NCBI GenBank assembly: GCA_012295275.1
Contig: CM022671.1
Location: 30,951,250-31,008,749, forward strand
Direction: 5' to 3'
Origin: Chrysomallon squamiferum
Taxonomy: Eukaryota; Mollusca; Gastropoda; Neomphalida; Peltospiridae
DNA: 57,500 bases
In this document: one piece after another, positions 21,742-33,494 of the stretch
Numbering within the stretch: the stretch's first letter is position 1
Layout of the letters: each line of letters opens with the position of its first letter
Program-made: the position numbers and the translations under genes
Notes under the pieces: model-generated
The model's input: only the letters and a program-made list of their open reading frames with translations
Told to the model about the DNA's origin: nothing
Databases searched by the model: none

Positions 21742-24700
21742 GTTACTGTTATTGCTATTGCTATTGTTATTGTTATTGTTATTGTTATTCAGGAGGTAAC
21801 ATTGTTGGTAAGACAGCCAGTGAGGACTGTTGTTTTAGTGGAAGTAGTTTCACGTGTTCTACAGGACCAATCAGAAATCCTCATGATGAAACTAGGACCA
21901 CTGGCGGATCAAGCTGTGGAAGTGCTGCACTGGTAAGTTAAATAAACACATTTTAATTGTCCACAGTGATTTGTGAATATAGCTGTCTATGAGTGTTTTA
22001 ATTATACAAGTCATTAACATATACTAGGATTTGTCTGTCTTTGTGTGTGTATTCATTTGTAAAGGTATGTGTGTGTTTTTGTATTTTAGAGAGAGTGAGG
22101 GAGAAAAACAGTGTCTGTATGTTTGTGTGTAGTAATTTTGTGTATTTATTTACAGTTGGCTGGCAACAAAATTGATCTGGCTTTAGGTGGGGATCAAGGC
22201 GGGTCTGTTAGGATTCCTTCCAGTTTCTGTGGAATTGTGGGTTTAAAACCCACTTTTGGACTTGTGCCTTACACTGGGGCAAGTTCCATAGAAACCAGTG
22301 TCGACCATCTTGGACCAATGGCAAGAAATGTTCATGATTGTGCCCTGTTGTTGGAGGTAAATTCAGACATATTTAAAATAAAAGTGTGGTTAATTTCATT
22401 TGTGAGTATAGTGTGGGTGGGTGTGTACATAAAGTAATATACAAAAAAAATGACATAACAAATAATAATTGTAGGTAAAGATAGCATATATAAATTGTCT
22501 ACACTTGTAAGTTGTTACTGTAATTGTTGTAACCAATCTGTGCTATTAATAAAGTATAGCAGTAAAATAATAAAGAAGATCAACATATTTCCCTTTGCTC
22601 CATGATGGTGTTCTCGTGATGTGAACAAAAAGCCTGATAAGGCTGAGTAAATTCTAAGAGAAACGTTGTTTACTCCTCAATTTAAAACCCACTTTTGGAC
22701 TTGTGCCTTACACTGGGGCGAGTTCCATGGAGCCCAGTGTCGACCATCTTGGACCAATGGCAAAAAATGTTCATGATTGTGCCCTGTTGTTGGAGGTAAA
22801 TTTACCCATATCTGTAATATTAATATTTTTTTTAAGAGTGTAATAATGATAAAACAATTAAATAAATTTAATAGATGGCAATGTATCTTTGACTGTGTAT
22901 ATAAATAGCCTAAATAATTAGTATATTTTTCTGTGTTGATACATCATTTGTTGTGTCTAATCTTGGTTAATGATAAAGGACGATAATAAAATAATAAGCT
23001 TACAAAAAAGCATAGAGCAGATAAGATATATTTCCCTTTGTATCATTTTGTGAACAAAAAGCCGGATAAGGCTGAGTAAACCATGAGTATTATGATAATT
23101 TTAAAAAATATGTCTTGTAGGTAATTGCTGGTCTGGATGGCATCAATGACACAAGGCAACCAAGAGATCTGACAGTCCCTGAATACACTAAACTGGTATA
23201 ATGGTGTATTTATTTATTTAGTTTTGATTTTCAGTTTTCTGCTTGTTTGTTTGTTTTATTTTATTTTATTTTATTTTATATTATTTTTATTAAGTGTATT
23301 TATTTATTTATTTATTTATTTATTTATATATTCATTTATTTAGTTAATTATCAGTTTCATTACAAAAAAAATTATTACTGATAAACAATAAAGTGTTCTT
23401 TTATTTCTACAATAACAAATCTTGATAATTATCAAACAAGTAAAATAAACATTTTGTTCTGTTGTAGCTGAATACAGCTAATTATCAAACAAGTAAAATA
23501 AACATTTTGTTCTGTTGTAGCTGAATACAGCTAATTATCAAACAAGTAAAATAAACATTTTGTTCTGTGTTGTAACTGGACACAGCTAATTATCAAACAA
23601 GTAAAATAAACATTTTGTTCTGTGTTGTAGCTGGAGACAGGAATTGCTGGTAAGAAGATTGGTCTGCTTACAGAAGGTTTTTCTCTGTGTAAAGAAAAAG
23701 ATGTTGTAGATGTTGTCAAGTCAACAGCACAGAAAATTACAAACGCTGGTGCTGTTGTTGATGAAGTGTCTGTCCCAGAACATCTTGATGGTTTGTCAGT
23801 TTTGTATTATAATAATAATAATAATAATAATAATAATTATAAAGTATCGGCCTTGGTTAGCTTTAAGTGTCAGATGACGTCCATGTGATTGTGTAATATT
23901 TTACTAGATTCCAGTCTTTTCTAATAATGAAGTATGACTATGGATATAATATTTTAAATATGAAATAAACAAAACATTAGCATTTTCTATCAATTCTTGA
24001 CTTCATTTTACATAAAAATGTAAATAATTTAGAAATGCTTAATTTTATATTGTCTTTTAATCTGATGTCTTTCTTCAAACTTTTTCACAGGTGAAGTTAT
24101 TTGGTTTTCTATCTGTATATTTGGTGGCTATGACTGCATGATAAAAGATGCTGGTGAGTATTAATAGTTAATTTCTGTATACTGAAAATGTAACTATCCC
24201 CAGAAAATTAGTTTAGCTCTATATTCTGCCTGGTGTGCATATTTTTGTGTGTTATTGATGAGTTTTGAATATGTGAGCAACATGTCAGTGATAATGTTTG
24301 CAGTTTGACTGTGTATGTGTATGTGTGTGAGTATGTGTGCACATTTATTCACTCTCTGATTATCTTTTTATCAGTTTTATTATCACCCCAGCCATCCTAA
24401 CTTTATTCTTTTCAGGTGTTGGCTCCCTGCACAAAGGATACTACCCAACATCCCTTCATGAAGCAACAAGCAGGGGTGTGTCTGCTAGGCCCTTTGATCT
24501 TCCTATACCCATGAAGCTGGCAGCCATCACTGGAGAGTATGTGGGCAGGAAGTATGGGAAGAAATTCTATGCCAAGGCCCAGAACTTGAACATGAAACTT
24601 ACCAAAGCCTATGACAGAGCTCTTGAGAAGTACGATGTACTCATAATGCCAACTCTTCCTTACAAGGCCAGGAAGCTGCCACTGGAAGGAAGTTCAACCA

Positions 24701-25390
24701 AAGGTATTCTAGATTCTCTTTTTTCTGCTTTTTAAAAAAAAAAAATCATTTATGTCAGGATTATTTATAAATGCATGTAGGAAGGAAGAAATGAATCCTT
24801 ATTTAACTCATACAACCCAATTGGGATGTTTAAAACAGTTAGCAAAAAGAGATGTTTTACAAGCACCATGCCTTAGACAGGTGGACACAATCTGGAACAC
24901 CTATTCTGTGTTGTCATGCCTTAGGCCTGTTCTTTATCTCTTATAAAAAGACAATATGAAGCTTTGCTCTATTTCTCTGCATTTATCTAGTCTAATGGTA
25001 GCTTCTAATTTTTAAAGTTTTATTTCATTAAAAGTGAAATGAAAACAATATGAAATTTATATTATTATTACACTATGATTGTTATTAAGATTGTTAGTGT
25101 TGTTATTATCAGTTTTATTATTATTGTTGTTAATGTTAGTGATTGTTATTGTTGCTCTTTGATATTGTTTTATATTCTCATTTTTATTGTTATCATTATT
25201 TACAGAATTGTTTGAATCAGCATTTACCATGCTGCCAAACACATCACCTTTTGACATCACAGGTCACCCAGCTTTGACCTTGAATGCTGGGTTTTCTGAT
25301 GGTCTCCCTGTTGGATTGATGATTGTGGGCCGCCATTTTGATGAAACAACTGTACTGCAGGTTGCTAGAGCAGTTGAGAAGTTGCAGTAA
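19745..25390 (+). CDS. Amidase-signature hydrolase, copy A (10 exons; first coding exon not found)
   Basis: Exons: 19745-19852, 20129-20258, 21224-21396, 21793-21932, 22156-22356, 23121-23195, 23631-23790, 24091-24153, 24416-24703 and 25206-25390 (TAA). They join in one frame of about 507 residues, near the usual length of bacterial single-chain amidases. The Ser-cisSer-Lys triad is visible: Lys in VGIKDSIAV (exon 3), cis-Ser in [10 protein letters not shown] (exon 4) and the nucleophile Ser in [12 protein letters not shown] (exon 5). [18 protein letters not shown] and LVPYTG are hallmarks of bacterial aliphatic/aryl-acylamide amidases, more so than of FAAH or GatA. The expected reaction is amide to carboxylate plus ammonia; the substrate is unknown. 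Exon 1 starts in phase 1, so a start exon is missing. In exon 1 the donor GTTAG would read as a stop if the intron were retained. It is convergent with copy B. Confidence 0.9.
20690..21217 (+). repeat. Composite minisatellite ending at the exon-3 acceptor (copy A)
   Basis: The array is built from a 32-bp unit (core ACAGACACATAAACTTGTAT) with optional insertion of a block starting GGACTCACAAACTTGAGTTG. The last unit is cut off after GAGTTGAC, only a few bases before the TTCAG acceptor of exon 3. The mirror array in copy B lies at 34018-34670. Confidence 0.9.
21379..21512 (+). repeat. Exon-3 end and donor repeated three times (copy A)
   Basis: GAATTCTAGATGCAGGTAAC, which is the end of exon 3 plus its donor, occurs first at the true boundary. 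It is repeated about 58 and 115 bp downstream. The third copy has GCAGGCATT and so has lost the GT donor. Confidence 0.9.
22681..22795 (+). pseudogene. Duplicated 3' part of amidase exon 5 (copy A)
   Basis: 115 nt matching the end of exon 5 (22242-22356) are repeated here with a good donor (GAG|GTAAAT), but the piece starts at TTTAAAACCC with no acceptor in front, so it cannot splice in as an exon. It is closer to exon 5 of copy B than to its own neighbour, sharing GCGAGTTCCATGGAGCCCAG and CAAAAAATG with B. The intron behind it is also nearly identical to the B intron. Exon 5 of copy A and its following intron are the diverged partner. Confidence 0.9.
23414..23640 (+). repeat. Exon-7 acceptor repeated four times (copy A)
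   Basis: Four units of 54-57 bp (core AATTATCAAACAAGTAAAAT) each end in TTCTG(TG)TTGTAG followed by an echo of the start of exon 7 (CTGAATACAGCT against the real CTGGAGACAGGA). The last unit supplies the acceptor used by the exon at 23631. One upstream unit has TAACTG in place of TAGCTG and so is dead as an acceptor. Confidence 0.9.
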
Positions 25391-26784
25391 AAATGTATAA
25401 TTCTGTATACTTTGTTTCTATTTTTTATAACTATATAATCATATTACAAAGTATAATTTGGTATAAAGCCATTTGTTCTTGTAACAATCAATTTAAACAT
25501 ATTATTTAGCTGTGGATGTGGATGTTTATATCTGTACTCATATACATTTATGTATATATAAGCAGTTTTTTTTAGTTTTTTTGTAGATGTATTTTTATAT
25601 GTTTATTTATGTTGCTACATTTTTTATACAATATGAAAGTGCTCATGCTTATACAGTTTATAGTGTTTTGGGGTTATTTTTATTACTTATTTATTTACTT
25701 TTTTTTTCTTACTTTTCCACTTAGTGACTTAATAATAAACATTATACCATTTTATAATTCTCTACATTGTCAGTTTTATATTACTGTGATACATTATTAA
25801 TTAATCATACTGTTGACATTGTCAAGGGCAGACAACTCAGGTAATCAGATTGTATGCATATAATGTTTGCTGGTATCATCTACTTTGAACCAGTTGTATT
25901 CTAGACTTTACAATAACAAATGAATAAGGGCATTAAATTTTTTAGACAGGTATCTACATGTTATGTTAAAATAGTTATTGTTATTATGTATATTTTGAAA
26001 TCTTTAAATAATGGATATTATTATATTATTCATTTGCTTAAATTTTATAAATGCTAAAATGTAAGCAAGCAAAATCGACATTTTTGCTGTAATCAAGTAC
26101 TTAAATGCATTGGAAAATATATACTTTTGTATATTTGTGGTGTGGTATAAAGTGATATATGAAAATGTTGTTATCGTAAGGTTTTTTATACAATAAAAGT
26201 GATTATATATGTTGTTGTTTTTTTATTTGTTCTTTTTGTTTTATTTTGTACATTAATTGTACATTCAATATTCTTATTAAAAGTATTAAACTTAGTTTTG
26301 TTAATCTCTCTCTCCACATATGAAAATAAATGACTGTATTGAAAACCAGTACACACTTAGAATATATTTTTCTTTTTGATGACGTAGAACTAGGTCCTGT
26401 TCATTTAGGATATTGGAAGCTTAGTGATATAATGCAGGTCAATTTATGGGTAGCAAAAATAACAAATAAAAACATGTCTTATAAATATGGCATCTTACTG
26501 TTAAGAGCTGCAAATGTTTTTTTCTTTTTTTTTTTTTTTTTTTTTTTTTTCTTGTAAACTGTAATATCTGCTTCATGGTATATGTAACATATATTTTATT
26601 AATTTATTATTCGACCTGTTTAAAAAACTCGAATGACTTAATTATTTTAATATCATTTAGAATTAAATCCTAAACTTTTCTGATCAATCTGTTTTACATC
26701 TTCTTCTTCTTACAAAGTTAAATACCTAGTATACTCTTCAACTCCAGTTTCATAAAACCAAAAGCAGCACATAATAAATAAATA
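25391..26784 (+). other. 3' flank of amidase copy A
   Basis: No gene is seen. AATAAA at about 26193 followed by a GT-rich stretch is a reasonable polyadenylation signal. A poly-T lies at 26517-26551. The flank does not match the 3' flank of copy B, so the A/B inverted homology stops at about the stop codon. Confidence 0.45.
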
Positions 26785-26878
26785 ATCGTAAAATCACCCG
26801 CTTGGACAGCTGCTGTCCTTGAAATCAAAATGACGCGCCGCGATGCATCAGCGAACAAAGGTCAGAATGAAATAGGTT
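26785..26878 (-). repeat. 5S-upstream conserved block, copy 2
   Basis: Reverse complement of the block at 16900-17010 (CATTCTGACCTTTGT, CATTTTGATTTC and AAGCGGGTGA are recognisable). It lies about 155 bp 5' of the 5S gene at 27032. Confidence 0.7.
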
Positions 26879-27031
26879 TCTCTTCGCAGTATTTTCTAAA
26901 GATAACGAGAAATATCCGCATATAAAAGGACAAAAAGAAAATGTCAAATACCATTTAATAATATCAAAATAATAATATTCTGTGCACGTCAAAAGATTAA
27001 GAATATATAGTCTTATTTTCTTATAGTAACT

Positions 27032-27149
27032 GTTTACGGCCATACCACGTTGAAAACACCGGTTCTCGTCCGATCACCGAAGTTAAGCAACGTAGGGCTC
27101 GGTTAGTACTTAGATGGGTGACCGCCTGGGAACACCGAGTGCTGTAAAC
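27032..27149 (+). rRNA. 5S ribosomal RNA gene
   Basis: A full-length 118-nt 5S rRNA. It opens GTTTACGGCCATACCACG and closes CACCGAGTGCTGTAAAC. The ends pair as helix I (GUUUAC with GUAAAC). The internal Pol III promoter is present: A-box around AAGCAACGTAGGGCTCGG, then the intermediate element and C-box in GATGGGTGACCGCCTGGGAA. T-rich DNA (GTTTTTAATTTTTT) follows about 10 nt downstream as a plausible terminator. It is a single copy between two protein genes, so it is a dispersed 5S gene or a retained orphan of an array. Function looks possible, but expression is not shown. Confidence 0.92.
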
Positions 27150-28085
27150 ACATACGTTTTTAATTTTTTATTATTGTTATTGTTCAGTGTACTCAGACGT
27201 TTTCTAGTAAAAAGGCCACTTGAAAAAATTATTCATTTATTTAAATTAATACTTTTATTTAAAATAATATATCAATTAACAACAACACATTAACCTTCAA
27301 TGTAATTTAATAATAATCTAAAAATAAAAAATAAAAAAAATAAATAAATAAATTTAAAAAAATAGAAAGAAAGATAATTGTAATGGCAAATTCCATTCAA
27401 TGTATGCAATTTTGAATTTTAATGATACTCAAATCAATTAACTAATTATATATTAAATAAAACAATTTTTTTTTAACAATGTTTAAAATGTAATGAAAGA
27501 TTGTTAACATTGATATTAATGAATAAAAAAATAATGAATTAGAGAATAAATGGATTAATTAAATGACTTTTGAATTTCATTTTTTGATTTTGTTCACTAT
27601 AATTATTCGCATACGTACTTTTTTCTTCAGTGTAATGTTGTGACGGATTTTTTTTTTTAATCAAAAATATTATACATAGTTATGAATATCGTTGAAAAAA
27701 ACATCTTAATATCTTTTATTAAGAAAATTCGTTTTCCACTGTATTAATATATAGCTCAACCTACTTAGTTGTGATGTCACACCTTATTTTATTTATTTAG
27801 TATTATTACACGGTTGGTGGTTGAGGTGTAGGACAAAACAAAGAGAAAATATGATGCAGATGCAGCTATTTTCAGCTGTAGTTGGTAAATTGTATTATTA
27901 TTATTATTATTATTATTATTAAAGTTCTCAATTTTCCTGAAATTAAAATGAAATACCCCCCACTAAAAAAAAAAAAAAGAAAAAAAAAAGAAAGAAACGT
28001 AAACAGAACAAACAAGAAGAAGAAGAAAGTAAAAGAAAATAGCACCCGCCACTTGGTTTATAATACATGATATGGATTATTAATA

Positions 28086-28140
28086 CAGGTACCGGACCAA
28101 TTATCCGGCGTCCTGAAATACGGAAAGCCCAGAAAATTTA
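28086..28140 (+). mobile_element. Solo terminal repeat of the MITE family
   Basis: It starts CAGGTACCGGACCAATTATC directly after TA and continues through CGTCCTGAAAT and GGAAAGCCCAGAAAA, matching both ends of the element at 17774-18107. No partner end is found nearby. It is probably the best preserved terminus of the family in the window. Confidence 0.7.
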
Positions 28141-28408
28141 TTCTCCTGAATTTCGTTCCATTGTTTTGCCCCTTCCCTCTGAGTCGTAGGCCCGTTTAGC
28201 GGCAGCCGTAATTTTGGTTAAGAAGGACGTAAAACAAAAATTCTTATATTTCGATTTATTTTAATTTACACTAGGGCATCAAAATATTCACAGCCAGTTT
28301 AGTTTATTATAATTATTGTTATAATTAACATTTATTTCATTTTACTTTATGAAATTCAGGATCGGCTTAAGTCGCCGGTAATTCGGAAAGTCGATAGGGG
28401 GCGCCACG

Positions 28409-28440
<32 letters not shown>

Positions 28441-29091
28441 CGGATTTGGCAATAACAGTGTTAAAGCATTATTATTATTATTATTATTAATTTAAAAAAT
28501 ATATACTGTTAGGACTCCGATATTAACAGGTCCAAAGCGTCACGTACTCCAAGGCCGCCCAGCTGAAACCTGCGAAATTTCCTTTCTCTGTAAGTTATGA
28601 TAGCTAAAATCTAGCCTCCACATGACGGGCCTATATATATTTATTATTATTATTTTGTTTTCTTCTTCGACATAAACGTAATGAAATGGTTTATGTAAAT
28701 ACATGGATCACGAACCATATTAAAGCAACAGGACAAGACGTAGCCTCATGAAAAACAGATGAACTTTTCATTACCATGGAGTGGTTGGACATTTCGTCTT
28801 CTCATCCATCAAACCATTTATTTTTCATAATATGAGAGAGAGAGATGAATATTTGGAATATAACTATATAATAATAATAATAATAATACTTATTATTGTT
28901 ATTATTATTATTATTATTATCACTTAAAATAATACAAATATGGTAAATATAACAATTATAAACATTAACATAAAACATATATTTTGTATATAAATTTTTA
29001 ATGCACTTTTTCATTTGTAATTGCCAATAAATATAAATAGTCACATGATCCAGTTACTGGGTTATCTGCTCGTGTTAGTGTGTTACAGATC

Positions 29092-29285
29092 AAAAAGTCC
29101 GTTTACAATCATCACAATTAATTACGTTTTGTGTGTTAGCAGACCAGTAAGTGTTTTCTAATCATCACAGTTAATTATGTTTTGTGTTAGCAGATCAGTA
29201 AGTCTGTTTATAATCATCACAACTAATTATATTTTGTGAGTTAGCAGATAAGTAAGTTTGTTTACAGTCATCACAAGTAATATAA
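29092..29285. repeat. About 65-bp minisatellite, 3-4 units
   Basis: The units share AATCATCACAATTAATTA, TTTTGTG and TTAGCAGATCAGTAAGT, each drifted by a few substitutions. Confidence 0.8.
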
Positions 29286-29592
29286 AAGTTTAGGTGTAGA
29301 AAATAATAAAAAATAAAATTTGAATAATTAAGAAAAAAGAGAAAAGCTTTATGATTACTGTATATGGGGAAAAAAGAATGCTTCCAGGTTGTATAAAAAA
29401 ATGGTTAAATAGTCATTAAAAAAAAAAAGCTCCAAATCTGTCTACTTTAATATATTCGATTCTTTTTTTTTTTTTTTTTTTTTTTTGTATTATAAAATAA
29501 TTTCTGAAAATAGCAAAGAGTAAAACAAGGATCAGACACCAAAAAAAAAAAAAAAATGCAGAATTGTAAAACAGAAATTCTCGATTCAGTGT

Positions 29593-31414
29593 TTACTGCA
29601 ACTTCTCAACTGCTCTGGCAACCTGCAGTACAGTTGTTTCATCAAAATGGCGGCCCACAATCATCAATCCAACAGGGAGGCCCTCAGAAAACCCAGCATT
29701 CAAGGTCAAGGCTGGGTGACCTGTGCTGTTGAAGGGACATGTGTTTGGCAGCATGGAGAAGGCATTTTCAAAAATACCTGAAAAATAACAACAACAATAA
29801 TGAAATTATAATAATTATGTTAAAGTAATAATAATAATTATAATAATAATAGCAAGAATAACAATAATATTAATAATAAAATTAAAATAATTATATTAAA
29901 AGTGCTAATACTATACCAATAATAACAATTATAATAAAATTCATGTATTTTTTTTAAGTATACCTACTTATTTTTGAAATTTCTTCATTTTTTTGGTATA
30001 TGATGTACTCAGATATATTTTTTGTACATTCTGCATCAACAGTATGTAAATGAAACATGATTTTTTTGTTTATCTTTTCTCTCTCTTTTTGTTGCAGTAT
30101 GGAAGGACATAAGTCACACAGGCTGCATGTATATAGTGGATTACCTGTTTGCTTCACATCTGATTGGAGAACGGGAATATATATTTTTTTCTCTCATATT
30201 CTAATTCTACAACCGTATCTAGCATAATCACTGACAACAAAATGTTCTTTAAATAAAGATACAGTAATTTAATTCCATGTTTATATAAACAAAACAATAA
30301 TTTGTGAGAAGAAAATCTTTTAAAAATACCTTTAGTTGAAATTCCTTCTTCTGGCAGCTTCCTGGCCTTGTAAGGAAGAGTTGGCATTATGAGTACATCG
30401 TACTTCTCGAGAGCTCTGTCATAGGCTTTGGTAAGTTTCATGTTCAAGTTCTGGGCCTTGGCATAGAATTTCTTCCCATACTGCCTGCCCACAAACTCTC
30501 CAGTGATGGCAGTCAGCTTCATAGTCACAGGAAGATCAAAAGGTCTCGTAGATGCTCCTCTGGTTGTTGCTTCATGGAGGGAAGTTGGGTAGTGGCCTTT
30601 GTGTTGGGAGCCAACACCTTAAAAAAAACAAAAAAACCCGTTGTTATGGAGGAGAAGAGAAAAAAAAAAATTGTTCATAAAACAAAAGTAAAAAAATAAA
30701 AATAAAATAAAAATGAAAAGATCAGAAGAAAAAGAAAGAATGAAATGGCTTAATACTCGGATTAAAAGGAAAAATATTTCCATGTTATCTGTTATGTTTG
30801 TATGCCTTCTTAGACAAACACACAAATATTCATGCAAATACAAACCCACCAATGTATGAATAAACATGCACATGCAGAGCAGATACAGCCAAACTCTTGC
30901 AATATAAAACGGAGATAAAAACACTAATACTTACTACCATCTTTGATGATGCAGTCATAGCCACCAAAAACAAAGATAACAAACCAGATAGGTTCCCCTG
31001 TAATAAATAATTAAAAACCACATTAATTATTTTTAAATTAACTTTTGTATATATAAAATTGAAGTATAGAAACAGAAAATGGTAACTATTGTCCATTTGT
31101 TAATAATAATAATAATCACAGTAATAACAACAACAATAAAAATAATAATTAGAATAAGAATAAAATAATAATTATAACTAAAAATAATAAAATAATAACA
31201 GTAATAATGATGATGATGATAATATGTGTATTTATGTACACCATATTTGATGCTTTTGACAGCAGAAATATATTTACATGGCAATAATGTATGCAGTGAT
31301 GCTTAATTATTAGCAAAGGTTGCTGTCCAGTAATAACTTAAACTATCATTAGTTATAGTGAATTATGATGGGAAATGCAATTTGTTTTTATTTCTTTATT
31401 TATTATTAATTTTA

Positions 31415-31445
<31 letters not shown>

Positions 31446-33046
31446 AATACAAAACTGACAAACCATCAAGATGTTCTGGGACAGACACTTCATCAACAAC
31501 AGCACCAGCGTTTGTAAGTTTCTGTGCTGTTGACTTAACAACATCTACAACATCTTGTTCTTTACACAAAGAAAAACCTTCTGTAAGCAGACCAATCTTC
31601 TTACCAGCAATTCCTGTCTCCAGCTACAACACAGAACAAAATGTTTATTTTACTTGTTTGATAATTAGCTGTGTCCAGTTACAACACAGAACAAAATGTT
31701 TATTTTACTTGTTTGATAATTAGCTGTATTCAGCTACAACACAGAACAAAATGTTTATTTTACTTGTTTGATAATTAGCTGTGTCCAGTTACAACACAGA
31801 ACAAAATGTTTATTTTACTTGTTTGATAATTAGCTGTATTCAGCTACAACAGAACAAAATGTTTATTTTACTTGTTTGATAATTAGCTGTATTCAGCTAC
31901 AACAGAACAAAATGTTTATTTTACTTGTTTGATAATTAGCTGTATTCAGCTACAACACAGAACAAAATGTTTATTTTACTTGTTTGATAATTATCAAGAT
32001 TTGTTAGAGTAGAAATCAAAGAATACTTTATTGTTTAACAGTAATAATTTTGTGTTTTATGAAACTATTAAATAAATACATAATATTAACTATGATAGTA
32101 GTAGTAACAACAATAATAACAATAATAATAATTTAATAACAGTAATAAAATAATAAATGATTAAATAAATAAATGAAGATCCAGCCTCTATTACAGAAAA
32201 CTGAAAATCAAAACTAAGTAACTGCATACACATGTTATGTGTATTTTATAAAACTGAAAATAAACATTTTACCAGTTTAAATATCTACTTACAGATGTGT
32301 TCATCTTATAAAACTGAAAATAATTATTATACCAGTTTAGTGTATTCAGGAACTGTCAGATCTCTTGGTTGTCTTGTGTCATTGATGCCATCCAGACCAG
32401 CAATTACCTACAAGACATAGTTTTTAAAATTATCATAATACTCATGGTTTACTCAGCCTTATCCGGCTTTTTGTTCACAAAATGATACAAAGGGAAATAT
32501 ATCTTATCTGCTCTATGCTTTTTTGTAAGCTTATTATTTTATTATCGTCCTTTATCATTAACCAAGATTAGACACAACAAATGATGTATCAACACAGAAA
32601 AATATACTAATTATTTAGGCTATTTATATACACAGTCAAAGATACATTGCCATCTATTAAATTTATTTAATTGTTTTATCATTATTACACTCTTAAAAAA
32701 AATATTAATATTACAGATATGGGTAAATTTACCTCCAACAACAGGGCACAATCATGAACATTTTTTGCCATTGGTCCAAGATGGTCGACACTGGGCTCCA
32801 TGGAACTCGCCCCAGTGTAAGGCACAAGTCCAAAAGTGGGTTTTAAACCCACAATTCCACAGAAACTGGAAGGAATCCGAATAGACCCGCCTTGATCCCC
32901 ACCTAAAGCCAGATCAATTTTGTTGCCTGCCAGCTGTAAATAAATTAATTTAAAATGTAGACATACATGTTGTTATATACCTACCTTCTTTACATCAAAA
33001 CATACACACTTTCAAGTTTATGTATATAATAATAGTCAGGTAGAGA

Positions 33047-33091
<45 letters not shown>

Positions 33092-33441
33092 CTACATAAT
33101 GTACATATGCATAACACATAGGCCTACACTGACATACAGACAAATGTACATACACACATATTGGTTTTTAAATTGCTATTGACACTGAACAGCTAGTGAA
33201 CAGTGTTCTGTATCATCTGAGAGTCAGATTCTGATTCACCTTACCAGTGCAGCACTTCCACAGCTGGACCCGCCAGATGACCTAGTTTCATCATGAGGAT
33301 TTCTGATTGGTCCTGTAGAAGATGTGAAACTACTTCCACTAAAACAACAGTCCTCACTGGCTGTCTTACCAACAATGTTACCTCCTGAATAACAATAACA
33401 ATAACAATAACAATAACAATAGCAATAGCAATAACAGTAAC

Positions 33442-33494
<53 letters not shown>

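Larger units (their letters stand above)
27150..29592. other. Spacer between convergent amidase copies
   Basis: No gene is supported. It contains (ATT)n near 27893-27921 and 28472-28490, a poly-T at 28412-28440, a MITE end and a minisatellite (both listed), and (ATT)n near 28870-28920. This is the centre of the A/B inverted duplication, but it is not itself symmetrical. Confidence 0.5.

Noticed and set aside
22681-22795. Mutually exclusive alternative exon in amidase A
   Set aside because: It has a donor but no acceptor, and starts in the middle of exon 5 sequence.
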